Shown here one piece after another: positions 1 to 11,787 of a stretch of DNA of 64,000 nt. The notes below the pieces were generated by a model. It saw only the letters and a program-made list of their open reading frames with translations, did no database searches and was not told the DNA's origin. Each line of letters starts with the position of its first letter. Within the stretch, counting starts at the first letter, position 1. The DNA is from Xenopus tropicalis. Its lineage: Eukaryota; Chordata; Amphibia; Anura; Pipidae. The position numbers and the translations under genes are program-made. The stretch lies in assembly GCF_000004195.4 (NCBI RefSeq), contig NC_030679.2, forward strand, positions 145,094,489 to 145,158,488. Reading direction: 5' to 3'.

Positions 1-13
1 AACAAAGAGAGCA

Positions 14-87
14 AGGCACTGATGAGAGCTGAACTCAGGACCTCCTGTTTACTAGACAGGCACTTTAAACAACTAAGCCACAGCGCC
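14..87 (-). pseudogene. Degenerate tRNA-Thr (AGU anticodon), preceding unit
   Basis: Read on the minus strand this is a 74-nt relative of the Thr genes with an intact acceptor stem and an anticodon loop CUAGUAA. Conserved positions are lost: the D-loop GG has become GT, the T-loop reads TTCAGCT rather than TTCGAAT or TTCGACT (A58 replaced by G), and the outer T-stem pair is a C-T mismatch. The downstream T-run is only three bases. The A and B boxes are therefore both damaged, and it is probably not functional. The copy at 15019-15092 has anticodon CGU, which suggests this family began as tRNA-Thr(CGU). Confidence 0.8.
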
Positions 88-277
88 ACATGATTTTTGG
101 TGGAGCCTTCCAAAGGGAATCAAAAAGTAGTTTTTATATTATAACTCTGACATTTTTTTTTAGTTACAACACTAACTCATTGGATAATAACACTGCTGAC
201 AAGGGTGTGATCCACATATCCCGGCACCTATTCATGGAACCAATCTACTGTGGCTGAGTCTCTCCTTTCATCGTATA

Positions 278-360
278 ACCAGGATGGCCGAGTGGTTAAG
301 GCGTTGGACTTAAGATCCAATGGATGTATATCCGCGTGGGTTCAAACCCCACTCCTGGTA
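278..360 (+). tRNA. tRNA-Leu(UAA), unit 1
   Basis: 83-nt class II tRNA that decodes UUA. Acceptor stem ACCAGGA pairs with TCCTGGT and the discriminator base is A. The A-box region TGGCCGAGTGG and the T-loop TTCAAAC lie as expected for RNA polymerase III internal promoters. The anticodon loop CTTAAGA gives anticodon UAA, and a long variable arm follows. T5 at about 365 is the terminator. No intron. It is the only plus-strand tRNA in the unit. Confidence 0.97.
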
Positions 361-799
361 AATGTTTTTCAAGTCTCAAATATAAGACTCCCCACTTGGG
401 CAATTGTGCATAATCACCTGCTTCAGTGCAAATGCCTTTAAGCAAAGTTGCCATGCTACATACCAAGAACTTTATTACAATACAAAACTCATCAGCCACA
501 AGCAGCCTGGACTGGCAATCTGTGGGTTCAGGCAAATGCCAGGGGGGCTGTAAGGTGCCACAGACAGTCACTGTTTTTTGGGCTGGGGGGGCTGTTTGTG
601 CCTCTGGGTACCGGCCATTAGTGCTAAAAAATGAAGGGAAATGAATACAAATTCATAGCTTACTAATGCTCCAATCGCCAATGAGGCCAACTTTCACAGT
701 ACTTGACCATTCAGCCTTTTGGTTAGATGGTCAGATGACTTCCAGGTTGGCCTGTGTATGTAATATGGGATTTCTGCATTAAAGATGTCAAGAAAATGG

Positions 800-873
800 A
801 GGCACTGCTGAGAACCAAACTAAGGATGTGTAGTGTATGAGAGAGGCAGCTTAAACAACCGAGCCACAGCACC
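800..873 (-). pseudogene. Decayed tRNA-Thr relic, unit 1
   Basis: 74-nt minus-strand segment whose two ends match the neighbouring Thr genes (GGTGCTGTGGCT at the 5' side, CTCAGCAGTGCCT at the 3' side). The anticodon stem and loop no longer fold, and the T-loop reads TTTGGTT, so the B box is lost. It is a pseudogene duplicated with the unit. Confidence 0.85.
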
Positions 874-920
874 AACTGGTGTGTGAGGTATTCTGGTTGT
901 TTTTTGAGTGAACCTCAAAC

Positions 921-1436
921 ATACAGGAAACATCTGAAGAACCTTGGTCAAAGATCTCTCACAAGAGAGAATTTTGGTCAATAGATTTCCTATTTAATAG
1001 GTGGAATCAACCAAGTTAAAGATCTCAAAAGATACAGGAAACATGTGAAGAAGGTTGGTCAATAGATTTCCTAATTAATAGGTTAAATCAACCAAGTTAA
1101 AGATCTCACAAGATACAGGAAAAATCTGAAGAATTTTGGTCAATAGATTTCCTAATTAATAGGTGGAATCAACCAAGTTAAAGATCTCACAAGATACAGG
1201 AAACATTTGAAAAAGGTTGGTCAATAGATTTCCTAATTAATAGGTGGAATCAACCAAGTTAAAAATCTCACAAGATACAGGAAACATCTGAAGAAGGTTG
1301 GTCAATAGATTTCCTAATTAATAGGTTAAATCAACCAAGTTAAAGATCTCACAAGATATAGGAAACATCTGAAGAAGGTTGGTCAATAGATTTCCTAATC
1401 AATAGATGGAATCAATCAAATCATAGATCTCACAAA
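921..1436. repeat. 81-bp minisatellite, unit 1 (about 6.4 copies)
   Basis: Head-to-tail repeats of an AT-rich 81-bp motif, beginning about gatacaggaaacatctgaag and including ggtcaatagatttcctaatt. Individual copies differ by a few bases; the last copy is the most diverged. Nothing in it codes for protein. This is the part of the unit that varies in length between copies. Confidence 0.93.
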
Positions 1437-1736
1437 ATGCTATAAAGCAATACATGGTGCATTCTTCACTGTAACTTCTTTTTATAGTAGCCCATCAGTT
1501 CCACTCATAGTGATAGGATCTGGGTTACATTGTCTTTAGCTTATAGAGAAGTACTACAGGTATTAACTGATTTCAATGTCACTGTCCACAGCTCTTCCTT
1601 ACTTTGGCTCAGATCAGGTAATTGGGGCTGTGTACGGACAATATAGATGCATAGCGTTCCACAAGCAACTTGATGAACTTTTCTGAAAGGTAACGGACTA
1701 CAGTATTGAACATATTCACTACATGAAAACTTCTAC

Positions 1737-1818
1737 CGACGAGGATGGGATTCGAACCCACGCGTGCTGAGCACAATGGATTAGCAGTCCATCGCCTTAA
1801 CCACTCGGCCACCTCGTC
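1737..1818 (-). tRNA. tRNA-Ser(GCU), unit 1
   Basis: 82-nt class II tRNA decoding AGC/AGU. Acceptor stem GACGAGG pairs with CCTCGTC, discriminator G. Anticodon loop CTGCTAA gives GCU, followed by a serine-type long variable arm and T-loop TTCGAAT. A T4 run just past the 3' end (aaaa at 1726-1729 on plus) is the terminator. No intron. Confidence 0.97.
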
Positions 1819-2605
1819 CATTGGACATGCGAGGTCCCCTTTGTTTTCTGTTTTTAAGGGACAGTATACATCCATTTTCAATATTAGCTTAATGAGTAGG
1901 ACTTGTGCTGAATATACTTTTTGCCTATTGTTGTAATTAAGGAAATATCTATGGTTTCTGTTTTTTCTGCCACTAAACAAGAATATGAAGCCAGTTTCAC
2001 TTTAGCACTTCCTGCCACTTCCTACCAATTCAAAAGAACATAAAAGGATCTGATAAAACTAATTATCAGTCCACAGAGAAGCCCATGATAATGAGTTCCT
2101 GAAAGGCTACTACGTAGAGAAGAGAGGGTTTTTTTGTTATAAAAATATCTGAACAATTTGCCCTGTTTATATAGAAGAGGGGGGTAAGGTCAGTGAAAAT
2201 AGCCTAATTTTAAAATGAATGTATAATAACGGTAATAAAAAATAAAGTAATAGTCATTTTAATTACAAGTCCCATTTAAATTCACAAAAAACACACAATT
2301 TTCTTTACACAAGCCATTTTTTGTCAAGTACTACTTTATTTTCACAATCACTATTACTCAGTCGAAAGAAGGTGTCAGCTGCAAAGAAGGGAGGGGAATA
2401 TCCATCCCATAGCATTGGTAGTCTAATCATGTACATAACAAGGACCAAACATGGAGTAGCTTCAATAGGAAAAAAGTGAGATCAACAAAAGCCTCATTCA
2501 TTGCCAGGGAGTATACTGCCCACGTTTGGAAGTGAGAAGAGCCGCAACTCTTTCTAGTTCAGCTCACAGCAAAGCTAATTGGCTATCCCTATGGACTATT
2601 CAGTT

Positions 2606-2629
2606 GGCCATCCAGTAGGCCATCCAGTA
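2606..2629. repeat. 12-bp tandem repeat ggccatccagta (2 copies)
   Basis: Two perfect tandem copies in the Ser-Thr spacer. Copy number varies by unit: two at 6435-6458, three at 10187-10222, one at 13790-13801. A small variable-number repeat with no visible function. Confidence 0.85.
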
Positions 2630-2691
2630 ATTGCCATGTTTACCTGTAATTGGACTACCTCAAACAGAATGGAATCTTATAGATGAAAATG

Positions 2692-2765
2692 AGGCACTGC
2701 TGAGATTCGAACTCAGGATCTCCTGTTTACTAGACAGGCGCTTTAACCAACTAAGCCACAGCGCC
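2692..2765 (-). tRNA. tRNA-Thr(AGU), unit 1
   Basis: 74-nt tRNA; A34 would be edited to inosine to read ACU, ACC and ACA. Acceptor GGCGCTG pairs with CAGTGCC with one G-T pair; discriminator T. D arm GGCTTAGTTGGTTAAAGCGCC, anticodon loop CTAGTAA, T-loop TTCGAAT are all intact. T4 terminator just downstream (aaaa at about 2686-2689). Confidence 0.96.
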
Positions 2766-3415
2766 AGAATACAGCCTCTGTCAAGGACATAAAAATAAAA
2801 AATGGGCACATGCAGAAGATTGCACCAAGATCAGGATTATTGGGCAAGTATTACTTGCTGTTAAACTCTCGAGATATCTGTTAGACAGGTGGATAATTAA
2901 GAAGAAGAAGGCCTTGATTGAAACATATTTGTCAGCTCTGCATTAAAACTCATGACAAATTCTTGATTCAGGTGTGAGCCTTGCTCTTTGGCAGGCGTGA
3001 GCAGCGCTCATTAGCAAAACCAAATCAACAACCTGAAAACATCCTTTATTACCAAGGAATTTCCCCCCAACGCACATGTTTTACCTCCAACCACCAATAC
3101 CTTTCGTCCCCAGTCTGTAGCTTGAAGCTCAGTAAGCCTAGCTACTTTGCAATCTTGACAGGAACATTATTCGGGCTAAGCATGAAAAGATGTGTCTAAT
3201 TGACCCAAGACACAGTTCCACACTTTGATAGGAAGCGGCCGTTGCTTGGTTGGTAGGCATACACTTGCCAGGAGACTGACATCTGCATGTAAAAGAGGCT
3301 GGGAGTTTTCAAAGGAACGAGGTTTTAACGGGAAGATACGTTCAGAGAACAGACATGGGCAAGAGAGCCAAAGGCACGCTCTAGCCATTCCCTGCAAGCT
3401 TTAAAGGAAGAAGGC

Positions 3416-3489
3416 AGGCACTGCTGAGAGTCGAACTCAGGATCTCCTGTTTACAAGACAGGCGCTTTAACCAACTAAGCCACAGCGCC
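3416..3489 (-). tRNA. tRNA-Thr(UGU), unit 1
   Basis: 74-nt tRNA nearly identical to the Thr(AGU) gene, differing in the anticodon loop (CTTGTAA gives UGU, decoding ACA) and the T-loop (TTCGACT). Arms are intact. Only a TTT run lies close downstream, so termination may be less efficient. A duplicated sister of the Thr(AGU) gene 650 bp away. Confidence 0.95.
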
Positions 3490-3846
3490 AACCGGTTGGG
3501 GCTGACCCTGTGGACAGAAAGAGAAATAAGCACACTGATGCCCCATTCCGCAACTTCTTTCTCCCTTGCCTGTAAATTCAGTGAGCTACAAGTGTGCACC
3601 TTTCTACAAGGTCAGCTAAAAGCTCATTCCCCTCCTCTGAAATGAGTAACTAGGGCCGAGTATGGGGAGCCTGTGGCACTGCAGCTTTATGTTATTTGGT
3701 ATAGTATGCATGTCATTTTAGTTTGACTCCTTTCTTTTGCCTACCATACCGACATCATCTTTTCAAAGGCATGCTAGTGAGAGAAATTGCACACAGGCGG
3801 GAAGCTCGTACTTCCAAGTTTAAGGTTGACGGAAACAAAGAGAGCA

Positions 3847-3920
3847 AGGCACTGATGAGAGCTGAACTCAGGACCTCCTGTTTACTAGACAGGCACTTTA
3901 AACAACTAAGCCACAGCGCC
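3847..3920 (-). pseudogene. Degenerate tRNA-Thr (AGU anticodon), unit 1
   Basis: Matches the copy at 14-87, with the same damaged D-loop and T-loop. Confidence 0.8.
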
Positions 3921-4110
3921 ACATGATTTTTGGTGGAGCCTTCCAAAGGGAATCAAAAAGTAGTTTTTATATTATAACTCTGACATTTTTTTTTAGTTAC
4001 AACACTAACTCATTGGATAATAACACTGCTGACAAGGGTGTGATCCACATATCCCGGCACCTATTCATGGAACCAATCTACTGTGGCTGAGTCTCTCCTT
4101 TCATCGTATA

Positions 4111-4193
4111 ACCAGGATGGCCGAGTGGTTAAGGCGTTGGACTTAAGATCCAATGGATGTATATCCGCGTGGGTTCAAACCCCACTCCTGGTA
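4111..4193 (+). tRNA. tRNA-Leu(UAA), unit 2
   Basis: No difference seen from the unit 1 gene; T5 terminator retained. Confidence 0.97.
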
Positions 4194-4632
4194 AATGTTT
4201 TTCAAGTCTCAAATATAAGACTCCCCACTTGGGCAATTGTGCATAATCACCTGCTTCAGTGCAAATGCCTTTAAGCAAAGTTGCCATGCTACATACCAAG
4301 AACTTTATTACAATACAAAACTCATCAGCCACAAGCAGCCTGGACTGGCAATCTGTGGGTTCAGGCAAATGCCAGGGGGGCTGTAAGGTGCCACAGACAG
4401 TCACTGTTTTTTGGGCTGGGGGGGCTGTTTGTGCCTCTGGGTACCGGCCATTAGTGCTAAAAAATGAAGGGAAATGAATACAAATTCATAGCTTACTAAT
4501 GCTCCAATCGCCAATGAGGCCAACTTTCACAGTACTTGACCATTCAGCCTTTTGGTTAGATGGTCAGATGACTTCCAGGTTGGCCTGTGTATGTAATATG
4601 GGATTTCTGCATTAAAGATGTCAAGAAAATGG

Positions 4633-4706
4633 AGGCACTGCTGAGAACCAAACTAAGGATGTGTAGTGTATGAGAGAGGCAGCTTAAACAACCGAGCCAC
4701 AGCACC
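4633..4706 (-). pseudogene. Decayed tRNA-Thr relic, unit 2
   Basis: Same as 800-873. Confidence 0.83.
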
Positions 4707-4753
4707 AACTGGTGTGTGAGGTATTCTGGTTGTTTTTTGAGTGAACCTCAAAC

Positions 4754-5269
4754 ATACAGGAAACATCTGAAGAACCTTGGTCAAAGATCTCTCACAAGAG
4801 AGAATTTTGGTCAATAGATTTCCTATTTAATAGGTGGAATCAACCAAGTTAAAGATCTCAAAAGATACAGGAAACATGTGAAGAAGGTTGGTCAATAGAT
4901 TTCCTAATTAATAGGTTAAATCAACCAAGTTAAAGATCTCACAAGATACAGGAAAAATCTGAAGAATTTTGGTCAATAGATTTCCTAATTAATAGGTGGA
5001 ATCAACCAAGTTAAAGATCTCACAAGATACAGGAAACATTTGAAAAAGGTTGGTCAATAGATTTCCTAATTAATAGGTGGAATCAACCAAGTTAAAAATC
5101 TCACAAGATACAGGAAACATCTGAAGAAGGTTGGTCAATAGATTTCCTAATTAATAGGTTAAATCAACCAAGTTAAAGATCTCACAAGATATAGGAAACA
5201 TCTGAAGAAGGTTGGTCAATAGATTTCCTAATCAATAGATGGAATCAATCAAATCATAGATCTCACAAA
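4754..5269. repeat. 81-bp minisatellite, unit 2
   Basis: Same length (516 bp) and order of variant repeats as unit 1. Confidence 0.92.
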
Positions 5270-5569
5270 ATGCTATAAAGCAATACATGGTGCATTCTTC
5301 ACTGTAACTTCTTTTTATAGTAGCCCATCAGTTCCACTCATAGTGATAGGATCTGGGTTACATTGTCTTTAGCTTATAGAGAAGTACTACAGGTATTAAC
5401 TGATTTCAATGTCACTGTCCACAGCTCTTCCTTACTTTGGCTCAGATCAGGTAATTGGGGCTGTGTACGGACAATATAGATGCATAGCGTTCCACAAGCA
5501 ACTTGATGAACTTTTCTGAAAGGTAACGGACTACAGTATTGAACATATTCACTACATGAAAACTTCTAC

Positions 5570-5651
5570 CGACGAGGATGGGATTCGAACCCACGCGTGC
5601 TGAGCACAATGGATTAGCAGTCCATCGCCTTAACCACTCGGCCACCTCGTC
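5570..5651 (-). tRNA. tRNA-Ser(GCU), unit 2
   Basis: No difference seen from the unit 1 gene. Confidence 0.97.
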
Positions 5652-6520
5652 CATTGGACATGCGAGGTCCCCTTTGTTTTCTGTTTTTAAGGGACAGTAT
5701 ACATCCATTTTCAATATTAGCTTAATGAGTAGGACTTGTGCTGAATATACTTTTTGCCTATTGTTGTAATTAAGGAAATATCTATGGTTTCTGTTTTTTC
5801 TGCCACTAAACAAGAATATGAAGCCAGTTTCACTTTAGCACTTCCTGCCACTTCCTACAAATTCAAAAGAACATAAAAGGATCTGATAAAACTAATTATC
5901 AGTCCACAGAGAAGCCCATGATAATGAGTTCCTGAAAGGCTACTACGTAGAGAAGAGAGGGTTTTTTTGTTATAAAAATATCTGAACAATTTGCCCTGTT
6001 TATATAGAAGAGGGGGGTAAGGTCAGTGAAAATAGCCTAATTTTAAAATGAATGTATAATAACGGTAATAAAAAATAAAGTAATAGTCATTTTAATTACA
6101 AGTCCCATTTAAATTCACAAAAAACACACAATTTTCTTTACACAAGCCATTTTTTGTCAAGTACTACTTTATTTTCACAATCACAATTACTCGAAAGAAG
6201 GTGTCAGCTGCAAAGAAGGGAGGGGAATATCCATCCCATAGCATTGGTAGTCTAATCATGTACATAACAAGGACCAAACATGGAGTAGCTTCAATAGGAA
6301 AAAAGTGAGATCAACAAAAGCCTCATTCATTGCCAGGGAGTATACTGCCCACGTTTGGAAGTGAGAAGAGCCGCAACTCTTTCTAGTTCAGCTCACAGCA
6401 AAGCTAATTGGCTATCCCTATGGACTATTCAGTTGGCCATCCAGTAGGCCATCCAGTAATTGCCATGTTTACCCGTAATTGGACTACCTCAAACAGAATG
6501 GAATCTTATAGATGAAAATG

Positions 6521-6594
6521 AGGCACTGCTGAGATTCGAACTCAGGATCTCCTGTTTACTAGACAGGCGCTTTAACCAACTAAGCCACAGCGCC
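6521..6594 (-). tRNA. tRNA-Thr(AGU), unit 2
   Basis: No difference seen from the unit 1 gene. Confidence 0.96.
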
Positions 6595-7244
6595 AGACTA
6601 CAGCCTCTGTCAAGGGCATAAAAATAAAAAATGGGCACATGCAGAAGATTGCACCAAGATCAGGATTATTGGGCAAGTATTACTTGCTGTTAAACTCTCG
6701 AGATATCTGTTAGACAGGTGGATAATTAAGAAGAAGAAGGCCTTGATTGAAACATATTTGTCAGCTCTGCATTAAAACTCATGACAAATTCTTGATTCAG
6801 GTGTGAGCCTTGCTCCTTGGCAGGCGTGAGCAGCGCTCATTAGCAAAACCAAATCAACAACCTGAAAACATCCTTTATTACCAAGGAATTTCCCCCCAAC
6901 GCACATGTTTTACCTCCAACCACCAATACCTTTCGTCCCCAGTCTGTAGCTTGAAGCTCAGTAAGCCTAGCTACTTTGCAATCTTGACAGGAACATTATT
7001 CGGGCTAAGCATGAAAAGATGTGTCTAATTGACCCAAGACACAGTTCCACACTTTGATAGGAAGCGGCCGTTGCTTGGTTGGTAGGCATACACTTGCCAG
7101 GAGACTGACATCTGCATGTAAAACAGGCTGGGAGTTTTCAGAGGAACCATGCTTTAACGGGCAGATAAGTTCAGAGAACAGACATGGGCAAGAGAGCCAA
7201 AGGCACGCTCTAGCTATTCCCCGCAAGCTTTAAAGGAAGGAGGC

Positions 7245-7318
7245 AGGCACTGCTGAGAGTCGAACTCAGGATCTCCTGTTTACAAGACAGGCGCTTTAAC
7301 CAACTAAGCCACAGCGCC
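7245..7318 (-). tRNA. tRNA-Thr(UGU), unit 2
   Basis: No difference seen from the unit 1 gene; flanks carry several substitutions. Confidence 0.95.
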
Positions 7319-7675
7319 AACCGGTTGGGGCTGATCCTGTGGACAGAAAGAGAAATAAGCACACTGATGCCCCATTCCGCAACTTCTTTCTCCCTTGCCT
7401 GTAAATTCAGTGAGCTACAAGTGTGCACCTTTCTACAAGGTCAGCTAAAAGCTCATTCCCCTCCTCTGAAATGAGTAACTAGGGCCGAGTATGGGGAGCC
7501 TGTGGCACTGCAGCTTTATGTTATTTGGTATAGTATGCATGTCGTTTTAGTTTGACTCCTTTCTTTTGCCTACCATACCGACATCATCTTTTCAAAGGTA
7601 TGCTAGTGAGAGAAATTGCACACAGGCGGGAAGCTCGTACTTCCAAGTTTAAGGTTGACGGAAACAAAGAGAGCA

Positions 7676-7749
7676 AGGCACTGATGAGAGCTGAACTCAG
7701 GACCTCCTGTTTACTAGACAGGCACTTTAAACAACTAAGCCACAGCGCC
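7676..7749 (-). pseudogene. Degenerate tRNA-Thr (AGU anticodon), unit 2
   Basis: Same lesions as at 14-87. Confidence 0.8.
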
Positions 7750-7939
7750 ACATGATTTTTGGTGGAGCCTTCCAAAGGGAATCAAAAAGTAGTTTTTATA
7801 TTATAACTCTGACATTTTTTTTTAGTTATAACACTAACTCATTGGATAATAACACTGCTGACAAGGGTGTGATCCACATATCCCGGCACCTATTCATGGA
7901 ACCAATCTACTGTGGCTGAGTCTCTCCTTTCATCGTATA

Positions 7940-8022
7940 ACCAGGATGGCCGAGTGGTTAAGGCGTTGGACTTAAGATCCAATGGATGTATATCTGCGTG
8001 GGTTCAAACCCCACTCCTGGTA
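7940..8022 (+). tRNA. tRNA-Leu(UAA), unit 3
   Basis: One C-to-T change in the variable arm region (tatatctgcg instead of tatatccgcg). Anticodon, promoter boxes and acceptor stem are unchanged, so it is likely functional. Confidence 0.95.
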
Positions 8023-8461
8023 AATGTTTTTCAAGTCTCAAATATAAGACTCCCCACTTGGGCAATTGTGCATAATCACCTGCTTCAGTGCAAATGCCTT
8101 TAAGCAAAGTTGCCATGCTACATACCAAGAACTTTATTACAATACAAAACTCATCAGCCACAAGCAGCCTGGACTGGCAATCTGTGGGTTCAGGCAAATG
8201 CCAGGGGCGCTGTAAGGTGCCACAGACAGTCACTGTTTTTTGGGCTGGGGGGGCTGTTTGTGCCTCTGGGTACCGGCCATTAGTGCTAAAAAATGAAGGG
8301 AAATGAATACAAATTCATAGCTTACTAATGCTCCAATCGCCAATGAGGCCAACTTTCACAGTACTTGACCATTCAGCCTTTTGGTTAGATGGTCAGATGA
8401 CTTCCAGGTTGGCCTGTGTATGTAATATGGGATTTCTGCATTAAAGATGTCAAGAAAATGG

Positions 8462-8535
8462 AGGCACTGCTGAGAACCAAACTAAGGATGTGTAGTGTAT
8501 GAGAGAGGCAGCTTAAACAACCGAGCCACAGCACC
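8462..8535 (-). pseudogene. Decayed tRNA-Thr relic, unit 3
   Basis: Same as 800-873. Confidence 0.83.
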
Positions 8536-8582
8536 AACTGGTGTGTGAGGTATTCTGGTTGTTTTTTGAGTGAACCTCAAAC

Positions 8583-9017
8583 ATACAGGAAACATCTGAA
8601 GAACCTTGGTCAAAGATCTCTCACAAGAGAGAATTTTGGTCAATAGATTTCCTATTTAATAGGTGGAATCAACCAAGTTAAAGATCTCAAAAGATACAGG
8701 AAACATGTGAAGAAGGTTGGTCAATAGATTTCCTAATTAATAGGTTAAATCAACCAAGTTAAAGATCTCACAAGATACAGGAAAAATCTGAAGAATTTTG
8801 GTCAATAGATTTCCTAATTAATAGGTGGAATCAACCAAGTTAAAGATCTCACAAGATACAGGAAACATTTGAAAAAGGTTGGTCAATAGATTTCCTAATT
8901 AATAGGTGGAATCAACCAAGTTAAAAATCTCACAAGATACAGGAAACATCTGAAGAAGGTTGGTCAATAGATTTCCTAATCAATAGATGGAATCAATCAA
9001 ATCATAGATCTCACAAA
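8583..9017. repeat. 81-bp minisatellite, unit 3 (one copy fewer)
   Basis: 435 bp, exactly one 81-bp repeat shorter than units 1 and 2. Confidence 0.92.
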
Positions 9018-9317
9018 ATGCTATAAAGCAATACATGGTGCATTCTTCACTGTAACTTCTTTTTATAGTAGCCCATCAGTTCCACTCATAGTGATAGGAT
9101 CTGGGTTACATTGTCTTTAGCTTATAGAGAAGTACTACAGGTATTAACTGATTTCAATGTCACTGTCCACAGCTCTTCCTTACTTTGGCTCAGATCAGGT
9201 AATTGGGGCTGTGTACGGACAATATAAATGCATAGCGTTCCACAAGCAACTTGATGAACTTTTCTGAAAGGTAACGGACTACAGTATTGAACATATTCAC
9301 TACATGAAAACTTCTAC

Positions 9318-9399
9318 CGATGAGGATGGGATTCGAACCCACGCGTGCTGAGCACAATGGATTAGCAGTCCATCGCCTTAACCACTCGGCCACCTCGTC
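9318..9399 (-). tRNA. tRNA-Ser(GCU), unit 3, acceptor-stem mismatch
   Basis: The plus-strand acceptor segment reads gatgagg rather than gacgagg. In the tRNA, G70 becomes A, giving a C3-A70 mismatch in the acceptor stem. Everything else is intact. Function may be reduced; the gene cannot be called dead from one mismatch. Confidence 0.9.
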
Positions 9400-10284
9400 C
9401 ATTGGACATGCGAGGTCCCCTTTGTTTTCTGTTTTTAAGGGACAGTATACATCCATTTTCAATATTAGCTTAATGAGTAGGACTTGTGCTGAATATACTT
9501 TTTGCCTATTGTTGTAATTAAGGAAATATCTATGGTTTCTGTTTTTTCTGCCACTAAACAAGAATATGAAGCCAGTTTCACTTTAGCACTTCCTGCCACT
9601 TCCTACCAATTCAAAAGAACATAAAAGGATCTGATAAAACTAATTATCAGTCCACAGAGAAGCCCATGATAATGAGTTCCTGAAAGGCTACTACGTAGAG
9701 AAGAGAGGGTTTTTTTGTTATAAAAATATCTGAACAATTTGCCCTGTTTATATAGAAGAGGGGGGTAAGGTCAGTGAAAATAGCCTAATTTTAAAATGAA
9801 TGTATAATAACGGTAATAAAAAATAAAGTAATAGTCATTTTAATTACAAGTCCCATTTAAATTCACAAAAAACACACAATTTTCTTTACACAAGATATTT
9901 TTTGTCAAGTACTACTTTATTTTCACAATCACTATTACTCAGTCGAAAGAAGGTGTCAGCTGCAAAGAAGGGAGGGGAATATCCATCCCATAGCATTGGT
10001 AGTCTAATCATGTACATAACAAGGACCAAACATGGAGTAGCTTCAATAGGAAAAAAGTGAGATCAACAAAAGCCTCATTCATTGCCAGGGAGTATACTGC
10101 CCACGTTTGGAAGTGAGAAGAGCCGCAACTCTTTCTAGTTCAGCTCACAGCAAAGCTAATTGGCTATCCCTATGGACTATTCAGTTGGCCATCCAGTAGG
10201 CCATCCAGTAGGCCATCCAGTAATTGCCATGTTTACCCGTAATTGGACTACCTCAAACAGAATGGAATCTTATAGATGAAAACG

Positions 10285-10358
10285 AGGCACTGCTGAGATT
10301 CGAACTCAGGATCTCCTGTTTACTAGACAGGCGCTTTAACCAACTAAGCCACAGCGCC
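10285..10358 (-). tRNA. tRNA-Thr(AGU), unit 3
   Basis: Gene unchanged. The downstream flank has aaaac in place of aaaat, leaving the T4 terminator. Confidence 0.95.
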
Positions 10359-11008
10359 AGACTACAGCCTCTGTCAAGGGCATAAAAATAAAAAATGGGC
10401 ACATGCAGAAGATTGCACCAAGATCAGGATTATTGGGCAAGTATTACTTGCTGTTAAACTCTCGAGATATCTGTTAGACAGGTGGATAATTAAGAAGAAG
10501 AAGGCCTTGATTGAAACATATTTGTCAGCTCTGCATTAAAACTCATGACAAATTCTTGATTCAGGTGTGAGCCTTGCTCCTTGGCAGGCGTGAGCAGCGC
10601 TCATTAGCAAAACCAAATCAACAACCTGAACACATCCTTTATTACCAAGGAATTTCCCCCCAACGCACATGTTTTACCTCCAACCACCAATACCTTTCGT
10701 CCCCAGTCTGTAGCTTGAAGCTCAGTAAGCCTAGCTACTTTGCAATCTTGACAGGAACATTATTCGGGCTAAGCATGAAAAGATGTGTCTAATTGACCCA
10801 AGACACAGTTCCACACTTTGATAGGAAGCGGCCGTTGCTTGGTTGGTAGGCATACACTTGCCAGGAGACTGACATCTGCATGTAAAACAGGCTGGGAGTT
10901 TTCAGAGGAACCATGCTTTAACGGGCAGATAAGTTCAGAGAACAGACATGGGCAAGAGAGCCAAAGGCACGCTCTAGCTATTCCCCGCAAGCTTTAAAGG
11001 AAGAAGGC

Positions 11009-11082
11009 AGGCACTGCTGAGAGTCGAACTCAGGATCTCCTGTTTACAAGACAGGCGCTTTAACCAACTAAGCCACAGCGCC
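11009..11082 (-). tRNA. tRNA-Thr(UGU), unit 3
   Basis: No difference seen from unit 1 within the gene. Confidence 0.95.
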
Positions 11083-11439
11083 AACCAGTTGGGGCTGATC
11101 CTGTGGACAGAAAGAGAAATAAGCACACTGATGCCCCATTCCGCAACTTCTTTCTGCCTTGCCTGTAAATTCAGTGAGCTACAAGTGTGCACCTTTCTAC
11201 AAGGTCAGCTAAAAGCTCATTCCCCTCCTCTGAAATGAGTAACTAGGGCCGAGTATGGGGAGCCTGTGGCACTGCAGCTTTATGTTATTTGGTATAGTAT
11301 GCATGTCGTTTTAGTTTGACTCCTTTCTTTTGCCTACCATACCGACATCATCTTTTCAAAGGCATGCTAGTGAGAGAAATTGCACACAGGCGGGAAGCTC
11401 GTACTTCCAAGTTTAAGGTTGACGGAAACAAAGAGAGCA

Positions 11440-11513
11440 AGGCACTGATGAGAGCTGAACTCAGAACCTCCTGTTTACTAGACAGGCACTTTAAACAACT
11501 AAGCCACAGCGCC
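11440..11513 (-). pseudogene. Degenerate tRNA-Thr (AGU anticodon), unit 3
   Basis: As at 14-87, with one further change (aacctcc for gacctcc on plus) near the variable loop. Confidence 0.8.
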
Positions 11514-11704
11514 ACAAGATTTTTGGTGGAGCCTTCCAAAGGGAATCAAAAAGTAGTTTTTATATTATAACTCTGACGTTTTTTTTTTAGTTACAACACT
11601 AACTCATTGGATAATAACACTGCTGACAAGGGTGTGATCCACATATCCCGGCACCTATTCATGTGACCAATCTACTGTGGCTGAGTCTCTCCTCACATCG
11701 TATA

Positions 11705-11787
11705 ACCAGGATGGCCGAGTGGTTAAGGCGTTGGACTTAAGATCCAATGGATGTATATCCGCGTGGGTTCAAACCCCACTCCTGGTA
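11705..11787 (+). tRNA. tRNA-Leu(UAA), unit 4
   Basis: Gene identical to unit 1. The 5' flank differs (tcctcacatcg rather than tcctttcatcg). Confidence 0.97.

Larger units (their letters stand above)
278..4110. repeat. Representative array A unit and its spacers
   Basis: Unit 1, from one tRNA-Leu start to the next (3833 bp). Spacers: 361-799 (Leu to Thr relic) has no recognised gene; 874-1736 holds the minisatellite (921-1436) and about 300 bp with nothing recognised; 1819-2691 (Ser to Thr-AGU, 873 bp) is AT-rich and has only the 12-bp ggccatccagta repeat; 2766-3415 and 3490-3846 show no gene or known repeat. Short reading frames across this unit cross tRNA genes or are not supported by any protein family. 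Confidence 0.85.

Noticed and set aside
250..571. Small frames recurring in each array A unit (63, 72, 91 and 123 codons)
   Set aside because: They run through the tRNA-Leu or tRNA-Ser genes; phrases such as GFEPTR are translations of the T arm. Their recurrence reflects unit duplication, not protein selection.
921..1436. CRISPR-like array
   Set aside because: The 81-bp repeats are contiguous with no unique spacers, and the sequence is clearly eukaryotic; it is a minisatellite.
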